Origin: Odobenus rosmarus divergens
Taxonomy: Eukaryota > Chordata > Mammalia > Carnivora > Odobenidae
Length of the DNA: 64,000 bases
Assembly (NCBI RefSeq): GCF_000321225.1
Contig: NW_004450322.1
Coordinates: forward strand, 1,730,611 to 1,794,610
Reading direction: 5' to 3'
In this document: positions 43,311-56,150 of the stretch, one piece after another
Layout of the letters: the number at the start of each line of letters is the position of its first letter
Numbering within the stretch: position 1 is the stretch's first letter
Translations under genes and position numbers: made by a program
Notes under the pieces: model-generated
Databases searched by the model: none
What the model saw: only the letters and a program-made list of their open reading frames with translations
Told to the model about the DNA's origin: nothing

Positions 43311-44844
43311 TCTGTATCCAGATCCCACACCCTTTGCCCTCCATCCCTCTGCTTCAAGGTCACATGAAAATGTGGGATAGTAACGTGGTGGTCTTGAAGC
43401 CAGAGCAAAGGAGTCAAGTCAGCCTGATGGTGGTGGAAAGTACAGCCCCAAGCTCTCCTGGACTGGTGCCTGTCATGGGGTCGGGGTAGGGGGCACCCCC
43501 TCCTGAGTCTGTGCTGTAGACCTCAATAAACTTATCTGCCAAGGTCCTGCTTGACCTCTTCTCTCTAGAGCGCCCTTGAGGCCCCAGGTACACTCTTTGG
43601 TTTTACTCAGTTTGGATGTGTAGGTTGAAGAACTTGCATGGTGGAATTTCTGAGAGCCATTTATGCTGTTGATCTATACTGACACTTTCTCCCGATGTAA
43701 AAATCTTCAAGCTGGGCCCTGGTGGGATCTGGGGTAATGCACTTTGAATAGAGAGGATCACGTCTGATTGATAAAGCTGAGATGTGCACTGTGCCGTGGT
43801 GATAAATTATTCTTTGTTGGCTTTGGAGGATTGCACATGAAAGAAAAAGTGGTATCTCAAACAGCAGAATCCTAGAATGTTAGAGCTGGAAGTGACCCCC
43901 CCCAAGACCGAGTATTTAGCTTTTCTTTTTAGAGACAAATAAATCTACCAAGTCCCAGAAAGGAGTGTGGCACAGAGCCCCATTGTGTGTGGTATCTGTG
44001 GGTGTGAGTGAAACAGCCCACAGGGAACATGGTGCTCTGGCTGCTTAACTCCCTGAGGCCTTGGCCCCAGTGATCCCCAAATTTCAGTGACACACAAACA
44101 TATCAGGTGGAACTTGTATCATAGACTCTTCTGGCTCTTGGTGCTGCCGTATCACTGGCTCTCTTTTGTGAAAATGTGCCCTCTGCGGGGTGGACCCTGG
44201 TCACTACCCAGAGCACTGATGATGATGATCATGATGATGAAAGACAACATCATTTCAGAAAACCCCAAGAGTTGTGGAAATGACTCATATTCTAGTGGTT
44301 TGCAAGGATGCCTCGGGGTACCAGCCCCCCAGCTGCCACCTCTCCTCAAAGTCACTCATCTAATGTGCCCCCTTCTCCTCCTGAAGGACCACTAGGGCAG
44401 CCTGAGAGGGGTGAGGAGACAGCGCAGGTCAGCCAAGCAGAACAAAAATACCCAACACTACAATTAGCTCTCCCCATGTACCAGCCCCTAGAGTTCTTTT
44501 ATTTACATATTGCACACAAGCAGATGTTTATACTAATGTTTATGGACAATGAAGAATTCAGTGATGTTTTCCATGCTTTGTATAAGAAGACACAGAAATG
44601 GATACTACCGTTCTAGAAATAGTGCTTTCCAAAAGCGTTTGTTTCAGTGATTTGGAAAACAGAGGTCCAAACAGCTCATTTCTTCAGATTGCTGAACTGA
44701 TTTGCTGTTACTGCCACTAGAGGCCTTTAAGAGTCACTGTTGAGTTCTCAGGTGAAGTGGGAAGCTGGCAGGAAAGAGGGTGTCTGGAGGGAAATCTTTG
44801 TCTTTTTGACATTGGGGACAGTGTGTCTCAGGCTCCCCTTTTTA
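43311..44844. other. Unassigned sequence, candidate conserved element inside
   Basis: No gene. 43640-43860 is repeat-free with words such as GATTGATAAAGCTGAGATG and GATAAATTATTCTTTGTTGG. A short (GAT)n lies at 44215-44240. Confidence 0.4.
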
Positions 44845-45861
<1,017 letters not shown>

Positions 45862-45865
45862 CTTT

Positions 45866-45925
<60 letters not shown>

Positions 45926-45927
45926 TT

Positions 45928-45959
<32 letters not shown>

Positions 45960-46058
45960 TTTTCTTCTTTCTTTCTTTCTTTCTCTCTCTCTCTCTTTCT
46001 TTCTTTCTTCCTTTCTTTCTTTCTTTTCTTTCTTTTCTTTCTTCTCTCTTTCTTTCTA
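45862..46058. repeat. (CTTT)n microsatellite, about 200 bp
   Basis: Almost uninterrupted CTTT repeats with TTTTTCTT, CTCTCT and CTTCC interruptions; pure pyrimidine on the plus strand. Long Lys/Arg-rich or Phe/Ser/Leu-rich open frames on the two strands are repeat artefacts. Confidence 0.98.
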
Positions 46059-46275
46059 CAAGTGCCCTCAATCTCCAAGAAGGAATTCCAATCTCTTACA
46101 TCAGGACTCCAAGGAGGCGGCACAGTGCTCCTTTTGAAATGGTTTGAGAAGAGGAGCAGTTCCTCCTGCAGCTGGGATTCATCATTACATTACTTACTGT
46201 GTGAAAAACAATGATGTCCCATTAGCAAAATATTAAGCCTGCAATTTTTTCTACTGAAGTCTGAGGGAGCTTCTT

Positions 46276-46479
46276 TTTTTTTTTTTTTAAGATTTTATTT
46301 ATTTATTTGACAGAGAGAGAGAGACAGCGAGAGAGGGAACATAAGTAGGGGGAGTGGGAGAGGGAGAAGCAGCCCTCCTGCTGAGCAGGGAGCCTGATGC
46401 GGGGCCCGATCCCAGGACCCTGGGATCACGACCTGAGCTGAAGGCAGACGCCCAACGACTGAGCCACCCAGGCGCCCCT
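46276..46479 (-). mobile_element. SINEC, young
   Basis: Reverse full-length SINE. Perfect 14-bp duplication TGAGGGAGCTTCTT at 46262-46275 and 46480-46493. Confidence 0.96.
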
Positions 46480-46716
46480 TGAGGGAGCTTCTTGAGGTGG
46501 CTTCCCCACCTGGGTGATGAGATGTTTCATCTCAGAGGTGCTGATATTTCTTATTTTTGGTGGAGGGAGAAATGCTAACTCTTAGTTTTCTAAAATTTCT
46601 AGAAAGATGAGAAGTATTATGAAATCATCAACATTGTAGTTCAGAACAATGATCCTTCTAATTTATGCCAATGGCTAAGATTATCTTTTTCTGATGAAAC
46701 TTTAGGGCTTCAAAAA

Positions 46717-48101
46717 GTTTTTTTAATTTTAATTTTTTTATTCAAGTATAATTAACATATAGTGTTATATTAGCTCCAGGTATGCCATGTAGTGATTCAA
46801 CAATTCTTTTTTAAAAAGAGATTGATTTATTTACTTGAGAGAGAGAGAGAGATTGAGAATCTCAAGCAGATTCCCAAGGTGGGTGCCATCTCACGACCCT
46901 GAGATCATGACCTGAGCCGAAATCAAGAGTCGGATGCTTAACTGACTGAGCCAGAGAGGCATCTCTAGTGATTCAACAATTCTATACATTATTCAGTGCT
47001 CATCACTATAAGTGTAGTCTTAATCCCCTTCACCTGTTTCACCCATTCCTGCCCCTTCCCTCTGGCAACCACCAGTTTGTTCTCTATATTTAAGATTCTG
47101 GTTTTTCTTTTTTTTTCTGTTCATTTATTTTGTCTCTCAAATTCCACATATGAGTGACATCATATGGTATTTGTCTTTCTCTGACTGACTTATTTCACTT
47201 AGTATTATACCCTCTAGATCCACCATATTGTTGCAAATGACAATATTTCATTCTTTTTTATGAATGAGTAACATTCCACTATACACACACACATATACAT
47301 ATATACACATATATGTACACACACATACCATGTCCTTTTTATCCATTCATCAATTGACAGACACTTGGGTTGCTTCCGTATTTTGGCTAGTGTAAATAAT
47401 GCTGCAGTAAATATAGGGGTGTATATATCTTTTCAAATTGGTATTTCCATTTTCTTTGGGTTAATAGCCAATAGTGGAATTACTGGATTATATGGTAATT
47501 CTATTTCTAAGTTTTTGAGGAACCTCCATACTGTTTTCCACAGTGGCTGCATCAGATTGCATTCCTACCAATAGCAACAGTGCACAAGGGTTCCTTTTTC
47601 TCCACATCCTCCCCAACACTTATTTCTTATATTTTTGATTTTAGCCATTCTGACAGGTGTGAGATGATCTCATTGTGGTTTCGATTTGCATTTCCTTGAT
47701 GATGAGTGATGTTGAACATCTTTTCATGTTTCTGTTGGCCATCTGTATGCCTTCTTTGGAAAAATGTTCATTTCCTCTGCCCACTTTTAAATTAGATTGT
47801 TTTTTGGGTGTTGAGTTTTATAAGTTCTTTGTTTATTTTGAACATTAACCCCTTCTCAGATATATCATTTGCAAATATCTTCTCCCATTCAGAGGGTTGT
47901 CTTTTTGTTTTGTTGATGGTTTCCTTCACTGTGCAAACCCTTTTTATTTTGGTATAGTCTCAGTAGTTTAATTTTGCTTTTGTTTCCCTTGCCAAAGGAG
48001 ACGTATCTAGAAAAATGTTTCTACAGCTGATATCAAAGAAATTACTGCCTATGTTTTCTTCTAGGAGTTTTATGGTTTCAGTTCTCACATTTAGGTAAAA
48101 G
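46717..48101 (-). mobile_element. L1 insertion, 5'-truncated, about 1.2 kb
   Basis: T-rich start, 3' UTR (AAGTATAATTAACATATAG) and ORF2 C-terminal half in reverse (TTATCCATTCATCAATTGAC, CTCATTGTGGTTTCGATTTG), with many decayed codons. Flanks TTTAGGGCTTCAAAAA / TTTAGGGCTTTTAAAAA. An AC/AT-rich run lies at 47281-47330. A SINE is nested. Confidence 0.88.
46808..46965 (-). mobile_element. SINEC, older type, inside L1
   Basis: Reverse SINE of the AAATCAAGAGTCGGATGC type with internal deletion. Perfect 18-bp duplication TAGTGATTCAACAATTCT at 46790-46807 and 46966-46983. Confidence 0.95.
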
Positions 48102-48130
48102 TTTAGGGCTTTTAAAAACACTCTATTGAA

Positions 48131-48342
48131 GGGCACCTGGGTGGCTCAGTTGTTAAGTGTCTGCCTTTGGCTCAGGTCATGATCCCAGAGCCCTGGGATC
48201 GAGCCCCGCATCGGGCTCCCTGCTTGGCGGGAAGCCTGCTTCTCCCTCTCCCACTCCCCCTGCTTGTGTTCCCTCTCCCGCTGTGTTTCTCTCTATGTCA
48301 AGTAAATAAATAAAATCTTTAAAATAAAAAAAATAAAAAAAA
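48131..48342 (+). mobile_element. SINEC, second insertion at a reused site
   Basis: Sense SINE with tail AAATAAATAAAATCTTT plus interrupted A runs. The words AAAACACTCTATTGAA before it (to 48130) and after it (to 48360) are its duplication. Confidence 0.93.
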
Positions 48343-48360
48343 TAAAAACACTCTATTGAA

Positions 48361-48546
48361 GGGGCACCTGGGTGGCTCAGTCGGTTGGGCATCTGCCTTC
48401 AGCTCAGGTCATGATCCCAGGGTCCTGGGGTGGAGCCCTATGTTGGGCTCCCTGCTCAGCAGGGAGTCTGCTTCTCCGTCTCCTTCTGCTCCCTGCCCCC
48501 CTCCCCGCTTGTGTTCTCTCTTTCACAAATAAATTAAAAATCTTAA
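48361..48546 (+). mobile_element. SINEC, first insertion at a reused site
   Basis: Sense SINE directly downstream. Its target word CTATTGA recurs at 48551, where pre-insertion sequence resumes (CTATTGAGCATC). Confidence 0.92.
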
Positions 48547-48727
48547 AAAACTATTGAGCATCAAAGTTAGATAAGATGTTGTTCACATTGCTGCTATTTT
48601 ACAGACGACATCATTGAGGCCAGAGAGGGAAAAACAACCAATCAGTCGATCAATAAAAGCTCTATTTCTCATTTTCTAGGTGCTTAGTTCTTTACTGGTT
48701 AGTATAAGGGCGTATAGATTTATAGGT

Positions 48728-48860
48728 CTGCCTTCAGCTCAGGTCATGATCCCAGGGTCCTGGGATCAAGCCCCTCGTTGGGCACCCTGCTTGGTGGGGG
48801 TCTGCTTCTCCCTCTCCGTCTGTGCTCTCTTTCGAGTAAATAAATAAAATCTTTAAAAAA
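48728..48860 (+). mobile_element. SINEC, head missing
   Basis: Starts at AGGTCTGCCTTCAGCTCAGG and runs to AAATAAATAAAATCTTT plus A. The GGCGCC head is absent, a normal 5' truncation. No duplication identified. Confidence 0.9.
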
Positions 48861-51026
48861 AATAAAGTGACAATAACAAGGCAGTGTGTTATGGTACTGA
48901 TGCTAAGTGTCATAAGAATTCATAGAAAGTCCAATAAAAGCTCAAAAAAACTTTAAAGAGGAAGTAAAAACTGAGCTGGATCTTTAACAACTTACAGAAT
49001 TTGGAGAGATAAAAAACCAGATCATAGAAGGCATGGAAGAAAAGGTTGGAGGATTAAGGGCACATGAGTGACATGAGGAGAGTAGTGTTTATAGCACTTT
49101 AATTAGCCTGAGATATGCAGTGCAATCAGTTGTTGCAGGCGGAGAGTCATTCATTGCCAGGCAAGAGTGACATTTATTCTGGGCCTCCTGGAGGCAGCAC
49201 CAAAGCACTGTGGTTCATTGGTGAGACTAGGAATCAGGTAGGAAAGGAAAATTGCTGTATGGATCACATGGGAGAGCCTCTCTGGAGTAAATGTATCCCT
49301 GAGTGCTGCTTAAATTAATTTAAAAGGCATATTGGCTAACATTTTAAGAGTGCTTATTATGTGCTAGCCATTGCTTTATGTGCAGTAGTTCATGTAATCG
49401 CTCTTCTACAGAGTTGGAAACTGAGGCTTGGAAAATAAGTAACTTCTTCAAAATCACAGGGCCAGCAAATAGCAAAGTAAAGTTTCCCAAATAGGCCTGA
49501 TTTCAGAGTCCTTATCTGTCCTGATGCCCAGTACATGGCTGCAGTATTTCTTCTATGTTAGAGCTGGAGGAACCTTTGAATTCTAGTCCAAGGTCTGGTC
49601 TTAATGAGGAGCCAGCCAAAGCCCAAAAGAGGGAGAGCAGTGCACGTAATCCCGAATCAATTAGCTCTTCTGCAAAATCGTGGTGCCTCTGATACCAGGT
49701 ACCCTGGCACTGGGGATGGGGGTGTCTGATCGTGAGTGCTCTGTGACTTGGGGGGAAAAACCCTCTCTAAAGGAACTCAGGCTTTAGATTTTGCTGATTA
49801 AAATCAGGGTCCCTATATCCTTCGGTGACTCTTCCCCCTCCAGCTGTGACTAGAGATCTGGTTCAGGAAGAAGCTAAAAGGAGGGCTTTCCTGGCAGGAG
49901 CCCATGTACCCAGGGCTGGGAAGTCAGTGGTGGGGATGGTGGACCTAGGCCTCATCACACCATTACTCTGAAGGCTTTTCTGTTTAGACAGGTATTTTTT
50001 ATAACATGGCCACTGTGTGTCCTTGGGCAAAATCCTTATCCTTTTTGAAAGTCTGCATTTCATTTGTAAAGTGAATATACTGATCATTCTTGCCTTTTTA
50101 GGGTTTTGGGTGTCAGAATGAAATAGCTTTGGGTTAGTATACAGAGTAGGCCCTCAATGAACATTAACTCCCTGAAAAACCTTGGTAGGATAAGCAGCAG
50201 GCTGCAGAAGGCTGCAGAGGGGCAAAATCACTTAATCTAGAGCCAGACAACACTGACAATGCATTTAGGATCTAACTTGGGTATGGTCTTGAGGGAAGCA
50301 GATAGGCTTTCACCTGAAAACGAAGGAATTCACTTAAATGGAGCAAAGTGGTAATTTTTATGAAGGTACATGAGATGCAAAAGCAGTGGGGGATGAGAAG
50401 CCGATAAAAAAGGCAAGGGAGAAGGGAACTATCCAGAAATCTACTTTTTCGCATCTCACATATTTTCCCAAACCCTTTGTTTCCATGGAGAACACAAGCC
50501 CGATACAAATAAAACTGCAAACTACAGGTAGTTTTAGAGAAACTTAACCATAATAATAATGGTAATATGCACCATATGTTGAGTGATGCAATGACCAAGA
50601 CCTGAGCTGGATGCTTTACACAGAGTATGTTAATCTTCGATAAGAATCCTGCAAGGTAAGAATTACTGAACACAGTTTCCAGGCGAGGAAACTGAGTTTC
50701 TGGTATGTTAAGCTAATATTCCAGGTTCTGCAGATAGGTCGCAGGGGTGATGGGATTCTAACTAGGGTTTCTTGGGCTTCAAATGGTTTGCTCTTTGCTA
50801 TGCCTGGATATTTCTAATTTTCACTATGTGCTAGCCTTTCAAGTGGTCTAATTAAGAGGCAACGTTTATTTTCAGAAGCTGTAGCCAGACCATAAAGCCT
50901 TCCTGGTGTTCCTCTTTTAGAGTTGGTTTTCAGAAATACATAAAGATATCAACCATTCCTGCTCCTTTCCAGCCATAGCCTGTTTAGGGTCCAGTGGTAA
51001 TTTCACCTTTGGATTCCCTACCTTGT
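48861..51026. other. Unassigned sequence with three MIRs
   Basis: No gene. MIR remnants: 49330-49480 antisense (GTGCTTATTATGTGCTAGCC), 50030-50165 sense (TGTGTGTCCTTGGGCAAAA), 50540-50760 antisense (GGCGAGGAAACTGAGTTTC). A 133-codon minus frame at 50272-50673 overlaps the last MIR and is not credible. Confidence 0.6.
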
Positions 51027-51221
51027 TTTTTTTTAAGATTTTATTTATTTATTTGTCAGAGAGAGAGAGAGAGAGCACAAGCAGGGGGAGTGGGAGAGGG
51101 AGAGGGAGAAGCAGACTCCCCGCCGAGCAAGGAGCCTGATGCGGGACTTGATCCCAGGACCCTGGGATCATGACCTGAGCCGATGGCAGACGTTTAACCA
51201 ACTGAGCTACCCAGGCACCCC
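51027..51221 (-). mobile_element. SINEC
   Basis: Reverse full-length SINE; GGCAGACGTTTAACCAACTG body. No clear target duplication (CCTACCTTG against AATATCTCCTG). Confidence 0.93.
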
Positions 51222-51331
51222 AATATCTCCTGTTGTACTTCTTTTTTTCTTTTTTTTCTGTTCTATTTCTTGACCTGAGAGGCCATTTTGTTGGTGTTCA
51301 CTTTATACTATAGTACATCAATTCTATGAAA

Positions 51332-51334
<3 letters not shown>

Positions 51335-51364
<30 letters not shown>
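51335..51364. repeat. (GT)15 microsatellite
   Basis: Fifteen GT units, followed by a looser TG-rich run to about 51398 and then a MIR-like fragment (CTTCAGTTTCCTCACCT). Confidence 0.97.
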
Positions 51365-51366
<2 letters not shown>

Positions 51367-51469
51367 CTTTGTGTATGTGTATGTCTGTGTGTCTGTGGCC
51401 TGTTGGGCTTCAGTTTCCTCACCTAAAAGTGAAGAATCTCTAAGGTCCCTTCAAAATCTAATAATTTGT

Positions 51470-52066
51470 ATTTCTAGTGTCCTCTGATGACCAGGACTTG
51501 GCAGTGAGGGTAAGAAACCATTGCTGATAGACCCTCCCATACAGGGCTTCAACTCATAACTGGTGGGAGCAGAGGGGACATGATCTATGGAACTGAAGTG
51601 CCCTAGCTTTCCTTCTGGGTCCCTTCCTCCATGCCACTTCATATGGTAACAAGCAGCTGATGCCACTGTGCACAGGTTTCTTCAGCAAGTCCCCTGTCAT
51701 GTTTTATTGCTTGGGAATTGCTCAACTGATATGCATGTGCTTCTTGCTTTGGCTCATTTCACTCATTCACAACAAAGATGGCAATCCTGCCAGGTCAACA
51801 AAACACAGTTAAATACATTGCAAATGATGCAACACATTCAACAAGTGTTTTCCTACCACATATTACATATTCAGAAGGCAGTGGCTCCAAGAGGAGTTGC
51901 AAAACCAGAGTTCTGCCTGCACCATTGAGACAGAGCAGGGATTGGACTCGGATCCCCTCAACCCTAACCACCAAATCCAGCATTCCAGGATAGCTAAAAC
52001 TCTACGCTCTTGAGTAGCATATCTTGTAGAAATGCGGAGACAAGATTCTTTTTGAAAGGAGGGACT
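51470..52066. other. Unassigned sequence
   Basis: No gene or clear repeat. Confidence 0.45.
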
Positions 52067-52285
52067 TGGGATGCCTGAGTGGCTCAGTTGGTTAAGTGTC
52101 TGCCTTCAGCTCAGGTCATGATTCCGGGGTCCTGTGTTCGAGCCCCACATTGGGCTTCTTGCTCAGCAGGAAGCCTGCTTCTCCCTCTCCCACTCCCCCT
52201 GCTTGTGTTCCCTCTCTCGCTGTGTCTCTCTCTGTCAAATAAATAAATAAAAATCTTAAAACAACAACAACAACAAAAAAAACCC
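52067..52285 (+). mobile_element. SINEC with (CAA)n tail
   Basis: Head GGGATGCCTGAGTGGCTCAG; tail AAATAAATAAATAAAAATC then AACAACAACAACAAC and A8. No duplication identified. Confidence 0.93.
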
Positions 52286-52329
52286 ACAGAATTATATACA
52301 AAGATGTGTCTTAGAAAAAGCAACATGCA

Positions 52330-52524
52330 GGGCGCCCGGGTGGCTCAGTTGGTTAAGCAACTGCCTTCGGCTCAGGTCATGATCCTGGAGTCCCGGGATC
52401 GAGTCCCGCATCAGGCTCCCTGCTCAGCAGGGAGTCTGCTTCTCCCTCTGACCCTCCCCCCTCTTGGGCTCTCTCTCACTCTCTCTCTCTCAAATAAATA
52501 AATAAAATCTTAAAAAAAAAAAAA
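52330..52524 (+). mobile_element. SINEC, young
   Basis: Sense full-length SINE close to the CTGACCCTCC-tail type. Perfect 16-bp duplication GAAAAAGCAACATGCA at 52314-52329 and 52525-52540. Confidence 0.97.
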
Positions 52525-52540
52525 GAAAAAGCAACATGCA

Positions 52541-52867
52541 TAGCTCTGTTCCTGAAGAGGGGTGAAGAATTGGATTGAAAGGCAGGTTGTGGCCACATTG
52601 TGAATGGCCTCAAAGGACAACTGAGGATGTTTGGACATTACCTTACTGCCATGGAGAATTACTGAAGGTTTTAGACCAGGGCAGTAGTGCTGAGGATAGT
52701 TTTAGATAATATAAAAATAAATATTCAGGAAGAAAGAGTAATAGGATAAGAGAAATATGGAATGAATCAGAAAGTCATTCTGGGCAGACTCTAAAAGATT
52801 TGAACTGTACCTCTTCTGTTTTCACAGATGCATTTGTTTTGTTTTTAATAATGTAGCATTGAATATC
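52541..52867. other. Unassigned sequence
   Basis: No gene or clear repeat. Confidence 0.45.
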
Positions 52868-52885
52868 ACAATTTACAAGTTTTTA

Positions 52886-53069
52886 TTTTTTTAAAGATTT
52901 TATTTATTTGACAGAGAGAGACAGCGAGAGAGGGAACACAAGCAGGGGGAGTGGGGAGAAGCAGGCTTCCCGCCGAGCAGGGAGCCCGATGCGGGGCTCG
53001 ATCCCAGGATCCTGGGATCATGACCTGAGCTGAAGGCAGATGCTTAACGACTGAGCACCCAGGCGCCCC
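52886..53069 (-). mobile_element. SINEC
   Basis: Reverse SINE. Duplication ACAATTTACAAGTTTTTA / ACGATTTAGGAGTTTTTA with three changes, so it is not very recent. Confidence 0.94.
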
Positions 53070-53087
53070 ACGATTTAGGAGTTTTTA

Positions 53088-54500
53088 GTTGAAAAAAAAA
53101 AGTACTGAGAAGGATGAAGAATTCTATTCCTCCTTATTTCACTTTTTTGGGATAAATGACGTATTTTAAATGTCTTCTCAGAGAAGAGAAACTATTCAGT
53201 ATAACACGCCAGCATTGCTGTCCCCAAGGAGTAGGGACTCGAGACAAATGCTCCAGCTCCTTTATGGAAATCAGTTACATTTGAGGGATGAAACAAAGTG
53301 ATCTGCTTAACATTTATTTAATAGAAATAAGGTTTATTGACAACTTCTAAAACAAAGTCTGGCTCAACTCTTTACCAAACTATTCACCCTTTCTATGCTT
53401 TAATTTTCTTGTCTGTGGGGTGAGCTAATGAGAGTACATACCTCAGGGTTATAAAGATCCAACAATGTAATTTTTTAAGATGAGAGTCTTCATTATTCAA
53501 TTAATGCTGACAGGAAAACAGTTTCACAGTTTAGAAAAGCCAATAATAAATGCAAACTTTCAGGATTATATTTCATACCTTATACCAGAATACATCCCAG
53601 ATGAATTAAAAATAAGCATATTTTTTAAAGATACTTAATATGTATAAAGGATCTTCACCAATAGAGAAGAAAGAGAATAGGAAAACGGACTAAGGACACA
53701 GTTCATCGAGTACAGTTGTCATGTGAAGTACACAGCACTCTATCTTGCAAGTGTCATTTCTAAGGAAATGGAGATGCATGAGGATGTACCCATAGGGTTT
53801 CCTTCTAAAGTATGAATAGTACACATTGTGGAATTATGGAGGAGTTTGTTTATTGATCTGTAGCTTCTCTTTTAAAAAACAATAAATAGGTATTACTTGT
53901 ATAATTGTGTGTGTATTTTTTTTTTTTAAAGAAAAGAGGTCCTGGACAAAATGGTGAAAATAAAGAATTTTCCTTCACTTTGTGAAGTCTGTTTCCTTTT
54001 CTACCCCACTCCTTCCCTCCTTCCAGTCTAATTCCCCATGTGGCTTCAAAGATTCAGTCCTAACTCTTAGGCATACCTGATTCCTAGCCCAAGTCACACA
54101 GTTGCACTCTCTCTCAGCCACTGTGGTACCTCTGAACTTCACTGACTGCTCCCACTACTCCTTGCTATTGGCTGAAAGGAGTGAATGTAGTTATACAAAA
54201 CAAATATCCATTAGTCTAGAGATAAGTTAGAACACAGTGTCTGCTGGTGAGGGAAGGGAATCAGTGTTTTCATCTTTGCATGGGAAACTCGGCCCTGTGC
54301 ATTAGGATTCAGTGATTCCCATGTCCTGAGTAAAATGGCATGCTTCCAGAGGGATGCACAGGGGAAACCCCTGGCTTTCTTGCCAGCAGGCTCCCTTGGC
54401 TATTCCCTTGGAGGACATGACAAGTCTATTACAGTACTCTTTCCAGCTGAGCCCTGGCACAGCCTCAGAATCCTGACCTAGGATTCCTGAGCACAGTGCT
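53088..54500. other. Unassigned sequence
   Basis: No gene. A weak sense MIR remnant lies at 53380-53470 (TTCTTGTCTGTGGGGTGAGC). Confidence 0.45.
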
Positions 54501-54504
54501 ATAT

Positions 54505-54660
54505 CCTAGCTCCTCAGAGTATGGTCTTAGCATCACCCAGGAGTTTATTAAAGATGCACATCTTCAGGCCCCACTCCAAACGTACTGAATCAGAATCTGG
54601 GTCTCATTTTCAGGAATTCTTATATGGCATACAGCTGTGGCAGAGAATTACCTAAATATA
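54505..54660. mobile_element. MER5-like hAT non-autonomous element, decayed
   Basis: GAGTATGGTCTTAGCATCAC, TCTTCAGGCCCCACTCC and ACTGAATCAGAATCTGGGTC fit the MER5/MER20 group of hAT MITEs. Termini are worn. Confidence 0.65.
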
Positions 54661-54689
54661 ACCCAATCATCCATTTCATTGAGCATGGT

Positions 54690-54850
54690 TTGAAGTCACC
54701 TAGGATATTTTAGAAAAGGGTTTTATATACATTATCTCATTCTCCACAACAATCCTACCAGGGTGATACCATTATCTTCTTCATTTGACAGATAAAGGGA
54801 ATTGAGACATGGGGAGGGGCCAAATACTCTGAAAGTTGCTAAGCCTAGAC
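54690..54850 (-). repeat. MIR SINE, diverged
   Basis: ATACATTATCTCATTCTCC, ACAATCCTACCAGGGTGATA and TTTGACAGATAAAGGGAATT in antisense MIR order. Confidence 0.7.
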
Positions 54851-55076
54851 GCAGATACTCCAGGTACCATGTGAACTTGGTGAAGGAAAATGATGTATGA
54901 GACACGGTCTTGGAATAAAGCTTTTTATAATATTGAAGCATGCCCACAAATAACTTAAATGAAGAAGAATCCAGAAGTTCCAAGGGGGTACAAGTGAATG
55001 TCATAAACTTTTGAGGGAAGAAGAGGTCACCTTCAAGTTCAATGATCAGAGCAGATTTCATGAAGAAGGTGCTTTT

Positions 55077-55275
55077 TTTTTTTTTAAAAAAAAAAGATGT
55101 ATTTATTTTTATTTTAGAGAGAAAGCAAGAAGAGAGGCAGAGGGAGAGACACTCAAGCAGACTACCTGCTGAGCAAGGAGCCTGACTTGTGGCTTGATCT
55201 CAAGACCCTGAAATCATAACCTGAGCTGAAATCAAGAGTTGGATGCTTAACCCACTGAGCCACCCAGGCGCCCCC
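55077..55275 (-). mobile_element. SINEC, older type
   Basis: AAAGATGTATTTATTTTTAT, body with AAATCAAGAGTTGGATGC. Perfect 19-bp duplication TCATGAAGAAGGTGCTTTT at 55058-55076 and 55276-55294. Confidence 0.96.
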
Positions 55276-55424
55276 TCATGAAGAAGGTGCTTTTTAAATG
55301 TAACCTTGAAAGATGTAAGTAAGGGCTCTGGTAGGAAGAGACTGAATGAATTACTATGTGGAAAGTAGAACACTCTTAAACAGGATCTGACATAGAGGAA
55401 ATGCTCAGTGAATATCAGCTATTA

Positions 55425-55725
55425 TGATGTATCTCTACTGTGTTATATTAGTTTCAGGTGTACAATATAGTGACTCAACAATTCCATACATCACCCAGTG
55501 CTCATCACCGACATGTGCACTCCTTAATCCCCATCACCTGTTTCACCTGTCCCCCCCATCCCCCTCCCCTCTGGTAACCTTCAGTTTGTTCTCTGTAGTT
55601 AAGAGTCTGTTTCTTGATTTCTCTCTCTCTCTTTTTTGCCCTTTGCTCATTTGTTTTGTTTCTTAAATGATATGGCAACTAACTGGAATTAAAATAAAGA
55701 CTTAAATAAAATAAAAATAAAGTTG
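55425..55725 (+). mobile_element. Twin-primed (5'-inverted) L1
   Basis: 55425-55665 is reversed L1 3' UTR (TTAGTTTCAGGTGTACAATA, CTCATCACCGACATGTGC, CTTCAGTTTGTTCTCTG). 55666-55725 is the sense terminus (CAACTAACTGGAATTAAAAT, AAATAAAATAAAAATAAAG). Target duplication not resolved. Confidence 0.75.
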
Positions 55726-55926
55726 TTAAGAGTATACATTTTCATGACATAATTAATGAATTTGTGTAAAACTGAGCCAGAAAAAAGTTCAATTTAGGTA
55801 TAAATTTGTTAAAATGGTATGTATTGCACTATATAAAGAAACACAAGATTTGTAATGTGTAAATTTATGCTATTACTCATCTGTTTTTTCATTCTCATTA
55901 TGTTTTAGAAGTTACAAAATATTTTA

Positions 55927-56133
55927 TTTATTTTTATTTTTAAAAAAGATTTTATTTATTTATTTGACAGAGAGAGACACAGTGAGAGAGGGAACACAAG
56001 CAGAGGGAGTGGGAGAGGGAGAAGCAGGCTTCCCACTGAGCAGGGAGCCCAACTAGGGGCTCGATCCCAGGACCCCAGGACCATGACCTGAGCTGAAGGA
56101 AGATGCTTAACAACTGAGCCACCCAGGTGCCCC
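55927..56133 (-). mobile_element. SINEC
   Basis: Reverse SINE; duplication GTTACAAAATATTTTA / GTTATAAAATATTTTA. Confidence 0.95.
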
Positions 56134-56150
56134 AGTTATAAAATATTTTA

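Noticed and set aside
44215..44245. (GAT)n as a notable microsatellite
   Set aside because: Only a few interrupted units.
50272..50673. 133-codon minus-strand frame with hydrophobic stretches
   Set aside because: Overlaps a MIR and shows no start context or domain; likely chance.
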